Shown: positions 26,497 to 35,689, counted from the stretch's first letter. The stretch is DNA of 64,000 bases from Hungatella sp. UBA7603 (GCA_002478865.1 DLJZ01000022.1:49350-113349), one strand, 5' to 3'. Made by a program: numbers and translations. Notes: generated from the sequence alone by a model not told the origin.

Positions 26497-27351
26497 CTAT
26501 GTACGAAATGTGGGCTTTAGGTATGCTCTGCTCCTTAAATAAATAAGGAGAACAAACAAAAACGATAATGTTTGAGCTATTGAAATGCGTACTACTTGAA
26601 ATTCATCTACCCCTGAGTTTGTGGTAATATGCAAAAGGTTTATGATTGTATTGTTAAAAAAATGGTCTGCCATAGGCATCCAAAGTGATCCGGTGATTTT
26701 GGTCAACAAACAAAATTTTACTCCTGTAATACCCGTTATAAATACAAGCATTAGTATGGAAATTGTGGCTACATCCCTATTTATCTCTCCATCCAGTAGA
26801 CTGCGTACCGGGGCTGCAATATGCCAGATTCCAAAGAGGATAGAAGAGAACGCAACTGCTTTCATAAACGAGAACCGTTTCTCCAACAGTCGGATAAATA
26901 AGCCTCGAAAGATGCCTTCTTCCATGACCACATTGATTATATTTCCAATTAAGCAGAATGCCAAAAATAGCGCTCCGGTTACTCTCCCCTGATTGCCATA
27001 TATTTTATAGCTGGCCACATAAATTTGTAATGCAGGATTGTTGCCTTTTGACTGCTGCATAAAAAAATCGGTTCCGTAGGCAATCAAAAACACGGCTGCT
27101 CCCAGTGAAATGCCATAAAGTACATTTCTTACTACCGAATTCCTTGAAAATCCTACCTCTGACCAGCTTAGCAAGAGATGACGCAGCGCTAGCGTGAGTA
27201 TCCCAATTCCAGCCAGTTTGTGTATAAACGCCTCACCAAGCATACCTTGATCCGTACGAATAACCATGTATTCAACGGCTCGAAATACAAAGCAAATCAA
27301 ATAGATTAAAATAATGCATTTTACAGGATTATAATTTCTATTTTCTTTCAT
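26497..27351 (-). CDS. CPBP-family intramembrane metalloprotease
   Basis: The 284-residue protein has about eight membrane segments and the ABI/CPBP (Rce1-like) motifs EEGIFRG and FGIWH, with a further conserved His near the C-terminus (MADHFFNN). Family members are membrane-embedded glutamyl proteases with roles such as prenyl-protein or bacteriocin-related processing; the substrate here is unknown. The ATG at 27351 is chosen because GGGGGA lies at good distance; an in-frame start 18 codons earlier lacks a site. It stands alone. Confidence 0.85.
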   Translation of the reverse strand: MKENRNYNPVKCIILIYLICFVFRAVEYMVIRTDQGMLGEAFIHKLAGIGILTLALRHLLLSWSEVGFSRNSVVRNVLYGISLGAAVFLIAYGTDFFMQQSKGNNPALQIYVASYKIYGNQGRVTGALFLAFCLIGNIINVVMEEGIFRGLFIRLLEKRFSFMKAVAFSSILFGIWHIAAPVRSLLDGEINRDVATISILMLVFITGITGVKFCLLTKITGSLWMPMADHFFNNTIINLLHITTNSGVDEFQVVRISIAQTLSFLFVLLIYLRSRAYLKPTFRT

Positions 27352-27525
27352 ATAAAATCCCCCATAATTTAAAAAATAAATTACTTTTGTATATAATGAA
27401 ATCAAATATCAACCGTATTTACTTTCGAGTCGATAAAAACTTATTGAGGCAGCTTAATTAGGGATTGCTATAAATTCCTTTATCTTAGGCATCTTGAAAC
27501 GATTCTTATTCCCATTCAATCAGGC

Positions 27526-28314
27526 CTATTCTTTCAGCCACCACTCCTTAGGAATTGTTTCCAATTCTATGATGCAATTAATCTGGTGAGACAGCACATC
27601 TTTTGTCACCTCATAGATTGCACCTGCATCACAAAGAATACAGGAGGCATCGCCGAACGTGGTTCTGATTGCCGCATTTCTATCATAAAAAGCCTGTTCT
27701 AATTTGGTGTAATTTTCTGAAATATGATCCGTAACTGGATTATCATGGCGAAGCATAAAAGATGGTTTAATCTGGTTATCTGGCATTACTATCTTAAAAT
27801 AAGTAGGTTCCTTGGTCAGTCGCTCCGGTACATCTAAATGTTCTTCCACGCAATGGATGAAGGTATTACGTTCATGACCAACTCCAAGAAGCAGGATTTT
27901 ACCATTTCTTTCTTTGATACGATTATAGGCTCCTTTAGGAGAACAAGGGGACGTTTGATTATCTTCCCCATCAATAAAGGCCTCACTATCTTTTCCGTAC
28001 ACGGCTAAACTATGAGTTGGGTGAAGGGAACGAAGCACTCCTTTTCGCGTCCGAAAGAGATTGGGTAAAATGCCGACACAAGCGGGCTCAATTCTTGGAT
28101 CATACTCATTGTGATACTCTGACATAGAAGCCCATGTGTGAGTGGGCAAAATAAGAAGACCGTCTGACATGTATTCCATAAATGCATCGAGAACCGTATC
28201 CGCACCGCCTTCAACCTCACCGATTGCCTTCATGGAAGAATGCACGAGCAATGTGTCACTGGGTTTAATTCCCATATCCTTTAAATGCTGCTTCAGATCT
28301 TGTTTTGTATACAT
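27526..28314 (-). CDS. AAC(3)-family N-acetyltransferase
   Basis: The 262-residue protein matches the aminoglycoside 3-N-acetyltransferase/YokD fold. Family motifs are LLVHSSMKAIGEVEGGADTV, LILPTHTW, HPTHSLAVYG and LLGVGHERNTFIHCVEE. Some members acetylate aminoglycosides with acetyl-CoA; many chromosomal members act on other, unknown amines. The ATG at 28314 has AAAGGTG upstream; the longer frame would need an internal TTG. Resistance should not be assumed from sequence alone. It is monocistronic. Confidence 0.85.
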   Translation of the reverse strand: MYTKQDLKQHLKDMGIKPSDTLLVHSSMKAIGEVEGGADTVLDAFMEYMSDGLLILPTHTWASMSEYHNEYDPRIEPACVGILPNLFRTRKGVLRSLHPTHSLAVYGKDSEAFIDGEDNQTSPCSPKGAYNRIKERNGKILLLGVGHERNTFIHCVEEHLDVPERLTKEPTYFKIVMPDNQIKPSFMLRHDNPVTDHISENYTKLEQAFYDRNAAIRTTFGDASCILCDAGAIYEVTKDVLSHQINCIIELETIPKEWWLKE

Positions 28315-28361
28315 AGTAACACCTTTCTTTCCCAAGTAATTTAATAGTTATCCTGTCTACT

Positions 28362-28390
28362 ATCATAAGGGAGCCTTTGGCTTTTTGCAA
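28362..28390 (-). promoter_or_regulatory. Promoter of the AAC(3)-family gene
   Basis: On the minus strand TTGCAA (28385-28390), a 17-base spacer and TATGAT (28362-28367), about 48 bases before the ATG. Confidence 0.65.
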
Positions 28391-28595
28391 GGGAGGTCCA
28401 TGTTAATTTAGCTTTTGTTTTCATGAACTGACTCATTGTAAAAGAAGACTTATTAACCACAAACCGATTCCTTGCGGCTTAAGAATTCTTTCACAAACCC
28501 GTCACATTTTCATCAAACTCCGGTCACAATTACAGGTTATATTAGTAATTACAAAGGATCAAGCAACCTTTTAATATAAATTTTTTTCATACTTC

Positions 28596-28649
28596 AGCCG
28601 ACAGGATTCCCCAATCTTGTCGGCTCCTCCCATTTTATTGGGATTTTTT
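28596..28649 (+). terminator. Orphan plus-strand terminator-like structure
   Basis: AGCCGACA/TGTCGGCT (28596-28625) forms a strong hairpin. Downstream, ATTGGG (28637-28642), followed by T6 (28644-28649), can pair either with CCCAAT inside the first hairpin (28610-28615) or, in shorter form, with CCCA at 28629-28632. This is the layout of a terminator with a competing structure, but no plus-strand gene precedes it. Confidence 0.55.
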
Positions 28650-28653
28650 ATGC

Positions 28654-29460
28654 TTAGATATCTATGCTAAGACCAACTCCAACCTCATGTATTGGTATGT
28701 GACTGTTTATTTCAGCTTTCACTTGAAAGGAAACACAGTGACAGGGATACAAATCACGAATGTTGTTCTGGACAAAGTACTCAATTGTGTGATTTAATCT
28801 TGTATCCACATCAAATAAATGAAATCCTCCGATTATCCCCAAAACCTTATGATTGTTGCACACTTTTTTCGCATATTCTATGATATTGCAAATACCACTA
28901 TGGGAACATCCTGTTATAATAAATAACCCATCTTTTCCCTTGTAGACCAAAGCGGTATCATCTAAAACAAAATCATCACACTGACAACCGTCTTTATGCT
29001 GCTTTCCAATTGCTGTTCGTCTCTCAAATGAATTGAGATTTGGTATTTCCCCCAGAAAGATGATGTTATTGCTAACTTTCATCGGTTCCTTTGAACATGA
29101 TACACGACAGATCTTTTTTACTGCCTCTTCGGTTAGATCCAAACCAATCAGCTCATTATTTTCCTTCTTTATTTTTAAAGCATCAGGGTGTGCAATTAGC
29201 TCAACATCTGCCAAGTCATATTGATTGCTTATGTGCCAAAATCCACCGGTATGATCGTTATGGCCATGAGAGAATACGATCTTAGTTATTTTACTTAAGT
29301 CTACGAGAAGTTTGTCTGCATTTTTCATAATAATATCGGAGTATCCTGTATCAAATAATATTCTTTCATCCCCGTCTTCAATATAGTAACTAACTGCTGG
29401 TTCACCAAAATAGTACTGATCTATATATGTGTTGTTATCAACTAAGACTGTTAATTTCAT
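28654..29460 (-). CDS. Metallo-beta-lactamase-fold hydrolase (MptA/dihydropterin synthase-like group)
   Basis: This 268-residue protein has the metal-binding motif SHGHNDHTGG, a second His in CSHSGICNIIEYA, and later GGFHLF and CHCVSFQ. This set is typical of the COG1237 group, often annotated as 7,8-dihydropterin-6-methyl-4-(beta-D-ribofuranosyl)-aminobenzene 5'-phosphate synthase because of a methanogen member. In bacteria the substrate is unknown. An extra Cys pair (CQCDD) is visible in the middle. It is cytoplasmic and apparently monocistronic. Confidence 0.85.
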   Translation of the reverse strand: MKLTVLVDNNTYIDQYYFGEPAVSYYIEDGDERILFDTGYSDIIMKNADKLLVDLSKITKIVFSHGHNDHTGGFWHISNQYDLADVELIAHPDALKIKKENNELIGLDLTEEAVKKICRVSCSKEPMKVSNNIIFLGEIPNLNSFERRTAIGKQHKDGCQCDDFVLDDTALVYKGKDGLFIITGCSHSGICNIIEYAKKVCNNHKVLGIIGGFHLFDVDTRLNHTIEYFVQNNIRDLYPCHCVSFQVKAEINSHIPIHEVGVGLSIDI

Positions 29461-29657
29461 CTTTGACTCCTCTTACTATCTTTTTATGTTTTTAAATTTT
29501 TCACATGATTCATGTTTGTTATGATAGTATCATCAAATCCATTAACTTAGCATTAATTATCTGAGGTTTCTAGTTATCCTTATAAAAGCTTATGGGAATG
29601 AATTGTAACATTAACGACAATTCAAGACGATTCACTATAGAGTGATGTCTCCCACTC

Positions 29658-30008
29658 TCACGCATCTGGAAAACACCGAAACGTAATTAGGTTATGATCT
29701 GGGTCTAAAAAGCTCATATTCTTTGCTCCCCATGGCCTCATGGCAGGGGGATCAACAATTTCTACACCAAGAGCTTTTAGCCTTTCAAATTCCGTATCAA
29801 CATCATCAACGGTAAATGCAATGCAGATATTTTGTGGATTCTCATTTCGAATTACCCCATCATTATAAATAGTCAATGTAGTTTCCTCTGGAAATATCAT
29901 TTGGTGAACATGGTCATTGCTGTTGTTATCTACATCAAATAATAGCTTATAAAAATTTGATAATCGAATTACATCGCTAGTTAGTAAGCATACCTCTCCT
30001 ATTTTCAT
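29658..30008 (-). CDS. VOC-family (glyoxalase/bleomycin-resistance fold) protein
   Basis: The 116-residue protein starts directly with the VOC beta-alpha-beta-beta-beta module (KIGEVCLLTSDVIRLSNFYK) and ends with SFLDPDHNLITFR, the usual metal-ligand region of the second half. The ATG at 30008 has GAGGGGG six bases upstream; a frame extending 29 codons further has no site and lies outside the domain. VOC proteins include dioxygenases, isomerases and antibiotic-binding proteins; the function here is unknown. Confidence 0.8.
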   Translation of the reverse strand: MKIGEVCLLTSDVIRLSNFYKLLFDVDNNSNDHVHQMIFPEETTLTIYNDGVIRNENPQNICIAFTVDDVDTEFERLKALGVEIVDPPAMRPWGAKNMSFLDPDHNLITFRCFPDA

Positions 30009-30277
30009 CCAATTCCCCCTCATACAATCATAATACTCTATTTTCATAGAATGCTCTTCCTCTATGAAATCTATTAATATATAATTTTCAATCACCTTAA
30101 TAACTTATACATCCCTCTATAAAACACATGAATTTCATAAAGATATTATACTATAAAATTTCCATCGTGCTATACTATAAACAAATGGATTTATAATTAA
30201 ACACTGGTATCTCAACACTCCATTTAACACAACAAAATGACAAGGCATAAAATCAAAAACATAGAAATGAGGATATC

Positions 30278-31345
30278 ATGGATTCAAAGGATATGACTCC
30301 GATTAACAAAAGTGAGGATAATATTGATCTCATTGATAACAACTCTATGGGCGCAGACAGCATCTTCATAGAGATTATTGAGTACAGCAAAAAAACTCAT
30401 AAGACGTATCATAAAAACATCAGAGATTTAAATCATTTAAACGAGCTGAAAAACATCCCCCAAGACTGTGTGCGTTGGATCAACGTTGACGGGGTTGAGG
30501 ATGAAACTGCGTTACAGGCATTGGGAGATTCTTTCCATATCCATCCGCTCATTATACAAAGCATCTCCAATCCCAATGAAAGGGCTAAGATTGAAGAATA
30601 CCGGAATTCTCTCCATGTGATTGCTAAAATGCTTTATTACTCCAAAAGTGAGCTGGTAATGGAACAGCTTAATCTCATTCTTGGACCCAACTATGTAATT
30701 ACCTTTGGTGAAACCACAGGAGATGTTTTTGATGGTATACGAAACCATATTAAGGTGGCTGACTCTCCCGTTAGAAATTGTGGTGCTGATTATCTTATGT
30801 ATCTAATTTTAGATGCTCTTACAGAAAGCTACTTTGATATTTTAGAAACCTTAAATGAACAAATTGATATTCTTGAAGATCAGGTATTGGAGAAAACGGA
30901 GCAGGATCATCTGCTGGAAATCAGAAGAATCAAAAAAGAGCTTATGAAGATAAATAAATACATCTGGCCCCTAAGAGATGTGGCCTCGCTTTTGGGCCGG
31001 GAAGCCATGGAGTTGATCCAACCAACCACGGAACCTTATTTAAGAGACGTTTATAATCGAATTGTACAGGCAATTGATGCAACGGAAATGTGCCGGGATC
31101 TTCTCTCCGGATTGGCAGACCTTCACTTATCAAACACCAGCAACCGGCTCAATGAGATTATGAAGGTATTAACGGTTATTTCCACCATATTCATACCACT
31201 GACCTTTATTGCAGGGATTTATGGCATGAACTTTGCTCATATGCCAGAACTGCAGCTTCCATGGGGATATGGCGCAACCTGGGGCATTATGCTTGCGATT
31301 GCAGGATGTATGATCTATTACTTCAAGAAAAAGAAATGGTTTTAA
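30278..31345 (+). CDS. corA: CorA-type Mg2+/divalent cation channel
   Basis: This 355-residue protein has the long cytoplasmic alpha/beta and helical domain of CorA, two C-terminal membrane spans, and the signature YGMNF at the end of the first span with the acidic MPELQ loop after it. CorA forms pentameric channels for Mg2+ and sometimes Co2+/Ni2+. It heads a plus-strand run with the DUF5808 protein (36 bases later) and the Crp/Fnr regulator (another 36 bases). Two 11-base copies of TATACTATAAA (30147-30157 and 30171-30181) upstream may hold the -10. Confidence 0.93.
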   Translation: MDSKDMTPINKSEDNIDLIDNNSMGADSIFIEIIEYSKKTHKTYHKNIRDLNHLNELKNIPQDCVRWINVDGVEDETALQALGDSFHIHPLIIQSISNPNERAKIEEYRNSLHVIAKMLYYSKSELVMEQLNLILGPNYVITFGETTGDVFDGIRNHIKVADSPVRNCGADYLMYLILDALTESYFDILETLNEQIDILEDQVLEKTEQDHLLEIRRIKKELMKINKYIWPLRDVASLLGREAMELIQPTTEPYLRDVYNRIVQAIDATEMCRDLLSGLADLHLSNTSNRLNEIMKVLTVISTIFIPLTFIAGIYGMNFAHMPELQLPWGYGATWGIMLAIAGCMIYYFKKKKWF

Positions 31346-31381
31346 TTCTGGAGATTGGTATCATGAAAAAGGAGGTACTAT

Positions 31382-32764
31382 ATGTTACTAGGATGGTTGG
31401 TTTTTCAATGGATTATTTTTGGAGTGTTTGCTGCATCCGCTCTGCTTTATAAGCAGTATTGTTATCACCATATACTTGGCATTACCTTTTCTAGGGTACA
31501 TGCAAGACACCCTGAGGTGAAGAAAGTCGTTCATTCTTTTACACTGGCTTGCTTTGGGGTTTTGATACTTTCTATTGTTTTAGGTGCTTTGACTCTGCTG
31601 CCCTTATTTAAGGGGGGAATAGAATTATTGATGTTTCCTTACATCGGGCTTAACCTTTTATTAAACAGCTTTATCGTTGTATTTTATCAGAAGAAATTAC
31701 GACGGATTAAGGAAGAACATAAATGGATTTATCCAAGGGCTGGAACGGAGAATTCAAAACCTGCGGCTTTCACAAAACAAAAAAGGAATGGTCTTTCTTC
31801 TTTTCTTATGTGGTTGTTTTTTGGAATCAGCTTAGTGCCTTTGATTCTATTATTCCTTCGCCCGGATTTACAGGGAAGTTATCCAATCGGTATCGCTTTT
31901 ATTGGGCCAGTGTGCCAGCTCATTACAATCTTTCCTTACTACAGGACCTGGCAGCGTTATAAAAGACCAATCAGTTCAAACGAAGAGGTTAACCTTTGGT
32001 TTTTAGAGCAGGAAGATAAGATTCAAGCGCATTCTGCCTTTGGCTACTCTCTTTCCATGTTAATCTTCTGGTTGATGTTTTATTTTGTAATGACTCAGAA
32101 CCCGATTCGATTTTTTATCTTTATCCCAGTTTTCTTATTTACCATATCTCTGTTATTGATTGGGTACTGGCAACAAGAAAAGATAGCAAAGCTTGAAGAT
32201 GCTTTTTACCTAAAGGTTCCGGAGGAAGAAGATAAGGCGGAGGAACAAGATAGTTATTATGTATTGTGGTTTTATGTCAACCCAGAAGACCCACGCTTCC
32301 TTGTCCCTAAAAGATCCCCAAATATAGGATGGACCATTAATATGGGAAATACGGCTGGAAAGCTTACCGGGGTAGTTATTTTAATATTCACCCTTGGGAT
32401 CATCGGGCTTTCTATCTATGGCAGTCAAAAAGACTACAACATCGCAGTTCAAGAATCTTCACTGGTCATTGATGCTGCCATGTATGATATGTCGGTTCCA
32501 AAAGAAGACATCATCTCTGCCTCCATAATCGACCAACTTCCAGCAAACCGTAGAACCAACGGGTATGGCGGAGTTAAGAAAAGCTTTGGCCACTTTTTCG
32601 TTGAGGGATATGGAAAAACTATGTTTTATGTATACAATGATGTGGGCGAATACATCCTTATTAAGTTAAAAGGAAGTAATCCTGGCTATATTATAATGAA
32701 TGAAAAGACAACAGATGACACTAAGGCCTTGTACCAGAATATCAATGACTGGTTTCATAAGTAG
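31382..32764 (+). CDS. Membrane protein with DUF5808 and a PH-like C-terminal domain
   Basis: The 460-residue protein has about eight membrane segments in three groups. A DUF5808-type motif of the form WFYVNPEDPRFLVPKRS-N-GWTINMGN (around residues 297-325) precedes the last span. After it comes a region of about 100 residues predicted to be an extracellular or cytoplasmic PH-like beta domain (DAAMYDMSVPKEDIISASII, then GKTMFYVYNDVGEYILIKL). No enzymatic motif is seen. Function is unknown; similar architectures occur in Firmicute stress loci. It lies between corA and the regulator in one apparent operon. The family call is from memory of the motif and moderately sure. Confidence 0.7.
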   Translation: MLLGWLVFQWIIFGVFAASALLYKQYCYHHILGITFSRVHARHPEVKKVVHSFTLACFGVLILSIVLGALTLLPLFKGGIELLMFPYIGLNLLLNSFIVVFYQKKLRRIKEEHKWIYPRAGTENSKPAAFTKQKRNGLSSFLMWLFFGISLVPLILLFLRPDLQGSYPIGIAFIGPVCQLITIFPYYRTWQRYKRPISSNEEVNLWFLEQEDKIQAHSAFGYSLSMLIFWLMFYFVMTQNPIRFFIFIPVFLFTISLLLIGYWQQEKIAKLEDAFYLKVPEEEDKAEEQDSYYVLWFYVNPEDPRFLVPKRSPNIGWTINMGNTAGKLTGVVILIFTLGIIGLSIYGSQKDYNIAVQESSLVIDAAMYDMSVPKEDIISASIIDQLPANRRTNGYGGVKKSFGHFFVEGYGKTMFYVYNDVGEYILIKLKGSNPGYIIMNEKTTDDTKALYQNINDWFHK

Positions 32765-32800
32765 AACCATTTACGCTCTAATATTTGAAAGGAGAATCTT

Positions 32801-33490
32801 ATGGCACATCAATGCAGCTCCTGTCACAGTTTATGTACGTCTAGAATTTCGCTTTTTGATTCTCTCACCTTTGAGGAACAAAAAGAGCTGATTGCAAAAG
32901 CACAACATCTGGATTACCAAAAGGGAGATATCGTATTTCATGAAAATGACCCCGCAGATAAAATCATGATCATCCGTTATGGAAAGATTAAAATCAACCA
33001 CTATTCTCTCGATGGGAAAGAATACGTTCTTGATATCTTAGATGAAAGTGATTTTTATGGGGAACAAAATATATTTGGAGGTAACAGCCTGGAAGCCAAC
33101 GCAGTCTCCATGGGAGACAGTGGGGTGTGCCTCATTTACTTAAAAGAAATTCAGGAATTGATTTTAAGGAAACCGGAAATCGGAATTAAGCTCTTAAATG
33201 TTATCGGTCAAAAACTTTCCCTGGCCAACGAGTTGGTTCGGCTATTGTCTGTTAACAATGCCAAATCTAGAATTGCAGGGTTCATCTTGTTTCGAAGCAG
33301 TCGAATCAACAGTGAGACCATTGAACTGACCCGGGAAGACATTGCTGCTTATATTAATGTAAGAAGAGAGACCATCAGCCGAAAGATGGGCGAGCTTTGC
33401 AAGGAAGGGGCTATTGCTCTGGAGGGGAATCGCAAGGTGAAAATATTAAAAAGAGATATCTTAAGAGAAATCTTTGAAAACGACGATTAA
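32801..33490 (+). CDS. Crp/Fnr-family regulator with candidate Fe-S cysteines
   Basis: The 229-residue regulator has an N-terminal Cys cluster C5-x2-C8-x3-C12, a cyclic-nucleotide-like beta-barrel with an additional Cys110, a dimerisation helix, and a C-terminal winged helix. FNR of E. coli holds a 4Fe-4S cluster with three N-terminal cysteines and one at a position like Cys110, so an oxygen- or NO-sensing cluster is likely here. The recognition helix VRRETISRKM has E-x-x-S-R, the FNR pattern that reads TTGAT half sites. A matching dyad lies just downstream, before ric. AAGGAGAATC supports the start. Confidence 0.88.
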   Translation: MAHQCSSCHSLCTSRISLFDSLTFEEQKELIAKAQHLDYQKGDIVFHENDPADKIMIIRYGKIKINHYSLDGKEYVLDILDESDFYGEQNIFGGNSLEANAVSMGDSGVCLIYLKEIQELILRKPEIGIKLLNVIGQKLSLANELVRLLSVNNAKSRIAGFILFRSSRINSETIELTREDIAAYINVRRETISRKMGELCKEGAIALEGNRKVKILKRDILREIFENDD

Positions 33491-33527
33491 TGGAACTTTC
33501 AAAGATTTTTTAAAAAAACTCAAATAA

Positions 33528-33539
33528 TGATCCAAATCA
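33528..33539 (+). promoter_or_regulatory. FNR-type operator upstream of ric-fprA
   Basis: The dyad TGAT-CCAA-ATCA is the core of the FNR box TTGAT-N4-ATCAA. Its centre lies 41.5 bases upstream of the predicted start of transcription (near 33575), the standard position for class II activation. Confidence 0.7.
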
Positions 33540-33562
33540 CATTTTTCTTTTTCCTTTCAGGT

Positions 33563-33568
33563 TATACT
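33563..33568 (+). promoter_or_regulatory. -10 element of the ric-fprA promoter
   Basis: TATACT lies 43 bases before the ric ATG. No -35 consensus is present at the right distance; the FNR-type box occupies that position, as expected for an activator-dependent promoter. Confidence 0.6.
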
Positions 33569-33610
33569 AGCCTTACAAAAGCAGATACGCACCGGAAAGG
33601 AAGGTTAAAT

Positions 33611-34309
33611 ATGATTACAAACCAAATGAAATTAGGCGATATTGTTAAAGCATATCCAAAAGCTGTTACTATCTTCAATGACTTTCACATTGACTATTGC
33701 TGTGGCGGAAAGGATCGTCTGGAAGATGCATTAAAAGAACTTTCCATTGATCCTAAGAGCTTTATCGATCTTATGAATAAAAAACTAGCTGACACCAAAA
33801 ACAAAACAGAGGGCGATGAAATTCTACCCATGGAACAGCTTACACAAATGAACGTTCCTGATTTGATTGATTATATTGTTACTACGTATCATGGCAAGGA
33901 AAGAAATTTGATTGCTGAAATAGACGGCCTGATGAACAAAGTGCTTCTGGTTCATTATGAGCATAATCACTCTCAGCTTGTTCCGCTCCACAATCTTTTC
34001 TCTGATTTAAAAAAAGAGCTGGAAGAGCATTTTGCCAAAGAAGAAAAGCTGGTATTTCCATATATGAAGAAGAGTTACTTAGAAAATAGCAACGATGGGT
34101 ACGTCAAAGAACTGGAAGATGAACATGACGCAGCCGGAAATATTATTAAGGAAATCACAGCCTGCACCAATGATTTTAAGGCTCCAGAAGGCGCATGTAC
34201 TTCTTACCGCATGCTTTTTGGAAAGCTAGATGAACTGATTAAGGATATTTTCAACCATATATTCACTGAAAACTCACTGTTATTTCCAAAGTATGAGGGA
34301 GGACGTTAA
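33611..34309 (+). CDS. ric: RIC/ScdA/YtfE di-iron protein (repair of iron-sulfur centres)
   Basis: This 232-residue protein has an N-terminal ScdA domain with the DYCCGG motif (Cys30-Cys31) and a C-terminal hemerythrin-like four-helix di-iron domain with conserved His/Glu in HYEHNHSQL, LEEHFAKEEKLVFPY, EDEHDAAG and IFNHIFTENSLLFPKY. RIC proteins help restore Fe-S clusters damaged by NO or oxidants. The ATG at 33611 follows GGAAGGTTAAAT; a longer frame from 33527 would run through the promoter. It is followed one base after its stop codon by the flavodiiron gene. Confidence 0.93.
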   Translation: MITNQMKLGDIVKAYPKAVTIFNDFHIDYCCGGKDRLEDALKELSIDPKSFIDLMNKKLADTKNKTEGDEILPMEQLTQMNVPDLIDYIVTTYHGKERNLIAEIDGLMNKVLLVHYEHNHSQLVPLHNLFSDLKKELEEHFAKEEKLVFPYMKKSYLENSNDGYVKELEDEHDAAGNIIKEITACTNDFKAPEGACTSYRMLFGKLDELIKDIFNHIFTENSLLFPKYEGGR

Positions 34310-34310
34310 G

Positions 34311-35498
34311 ATGAAGAAATTAGTAAAAAACAATGTGAACTGGGTAGGTATTATTGATTGGGAACTGGAATCCTTTCATGGTTCTGATTATTCCATCAAT
34401 CACGGCTCCAGCCAGAATGCTTATTTAATACAGGAAGAAAAAACCGTATTGATTGATACCGTTTGGAAACCTCACTCTACTGAGTTTGTTGATAATCTGG
34501 AAAAAGAAATTGATTTAAAAAAGATTGACTTTATCGTTGCCAATCATGGAGAAGTGGATCACAGTGGTTCCCTTCCTGCACTTATGGAAAAGATTCCGGG
34601 AACCCCTATCTACTGTACGGCAAACGGAGTTAAATCTCTGACTGGACAGTACCATCACCCAGAATGGAATTATCAGGTGGTAAAAACCGGAGATTCTATT
34701 GATATCGGCAATGGAAAGTCACTTGTATTCGTTGAGATGAAGATGCTTCACTGGCCTGACAGTATGGCTACCTACTTAACAGGAGATAACATACTCTTTT
34801 CAAACGATGCTTTTGGTCAGCACTTTGCTGTGGAAGAGTTATTTAGTGACAAGGCAGACAAGTGCAGACTTTGGGAAGAGGCACTGAAGTATTATGCCAA
34901 TATATTAACCCCATTTTCACCTCTTGTGAAAAAGAAAATCGAGGAGATTCAGGGACTGAATATTCCAATTGATATCATTGCCACCAGTCATGGTGCCATC
35001 TGGAGAGAAAATGCGCTGCAGATCGTAGAAAAGTATTATGAATGGTCCCAGGATTATCAGGAAGATCAGATTACCGTTGTCTATGATACCATGTGGGATG
35101 GAACAAAACAGCTTGCTCATAAGATCAGTGCAGAGATCGCTGAGGTTTCTCCTCAGACAAGAGTCAAGATTTATAACATCTCAAAATCAGACAAAAATGA
35201 TATCATGACAGAAATATTTAAATCAAAGGCCATTGCTTTAGGCTCTCCTACCGTTGGAAACAACATCTTATCCTCTGTGGGAGGTTGGCTTGATTTCCTT
35301 AAAGAATTAAAATTCAAGGGCAAAAAAGCGGCTGTATTTGGTTGCTACGGTTGGAGCGGCGAGGGCACAAAAGTACTTCGCGAGAAACTGACGGATGCAG
35401 GATTTTCCGTTGTAGAAGCAGAGGCAAAATGCAATTGGAACCCTAGGGAAGAAGATTTTGAAAGAGCCGCTGGAATCGCTAAAGCATTATGTGAATAA
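34311..35498 (+). CDS. fprA: Flavodiiron protein (NO/O2 reductase)
   Basis: The 395-residue protein has an N-terminal metallo-beta-lactamase-like domain with the di-iron ligands H79-x-E81-x-D83-H84 (NHGEVDHSG), and further ligands in GDNILFSNDAFGQH and ATSHGAIWR. A C-terminal flavodoxin domain binds FMN (VVYDTMWDGTKQLAHKI and SPTVGNNILSSVGGWLDFL). Flavodiiron proteins reduce O2 to water or NO to N2O in anaerobes. The ATG at 34311 follows GGGAGGA; the gene is one base from the ric stop, so both form a two-gene operon under the FNR-type box. Confidence 0.94.
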   Translation: MKKLVKNNVNWVGIIDWELESFHGSDYSINHGSSQNAYLIQEEKTVLIDTVWKPHSTEFVDNLEKEIDLKKIDFIVANHGEVDHSGSLPALMEKIPGTPIYCTANGVKSLTGQYHHPEWNYQVVKTGDSIDIGNGKSLVFVEMKMLHWPDSMATYLTGDNILFSNDAFGQHFAVEELFSDKADKCRLWEEALKYYANILTPFSPLVKKKIEEIQGLNIPIDIIATSHGAIWRENALQIVEKYYEWSQDYQEDQITVVYDTMWDGTKQLAHKISAEIAEVSPQTRVKIYNISKSDKNDIMTEIFKSKAIALGSPTVGNNILSSVGGWLDFLKELKFKGKKAAVFGCYGWSGEGTKVLREKLTDAGFSVVEAEAKCNWNPREEDFERAAGIAKALCE

Positions 35499-35640
35499 GT
35501 GATTATCGGATATGAGTTACTCTTATGATTATGAATCAAATGTGCGTGAGTACTTGGCAGTAGCTTGCAGTCTATTATCGCCCTATGATATCTGCCCCAG
35601 GAGCTACCGTAACGTATCCTTACTGTAATGCATTGAACAA

Positions 35641-35689
35641 AAAATACGCCATGATATGGGTTATAAGAATCCGTATTATGGCGTATTTT
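35641..35689 (+). terminator. Terminator after ric-fprA
   Basis: A 16-bp stem (35641-35656 with 35674-35689, one G-T pair) has a 17-base loop and A4/T4 ends. It lies 143 bases after the fprA stop. Confidence 0.7.

Larger units (their letters stand above)
28315..28653. other. Intergenic region with a minus-strand promoter and plus-strand hairpins
   Basis: This 339-base stretch has no convincing gene. Left part: the promoter of the acetyltransferase gene (28362-28390, minus). Right part: a strong hairpin at 28596-28625 and a second stem followed by T6 on the plus strand, with no annotated plus-strand gene upstream. The middle (about 28400-28590) is A+T-rich with no clear feature. Confidence 0.6.

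Noticed and set aside
27526..28314. Calling the AAC(3)-family gene an antibiotic resistance determinant
   Set aside because: Many chromosomal members of the family have no aminoglycoside activity, and there is no mobile-element context.
29600..29657. Small hairpins near the end of the VOC gene as a terminator
   Set aside because: Only 5-6 bp stems and no T run on the minus strand; not convincing.
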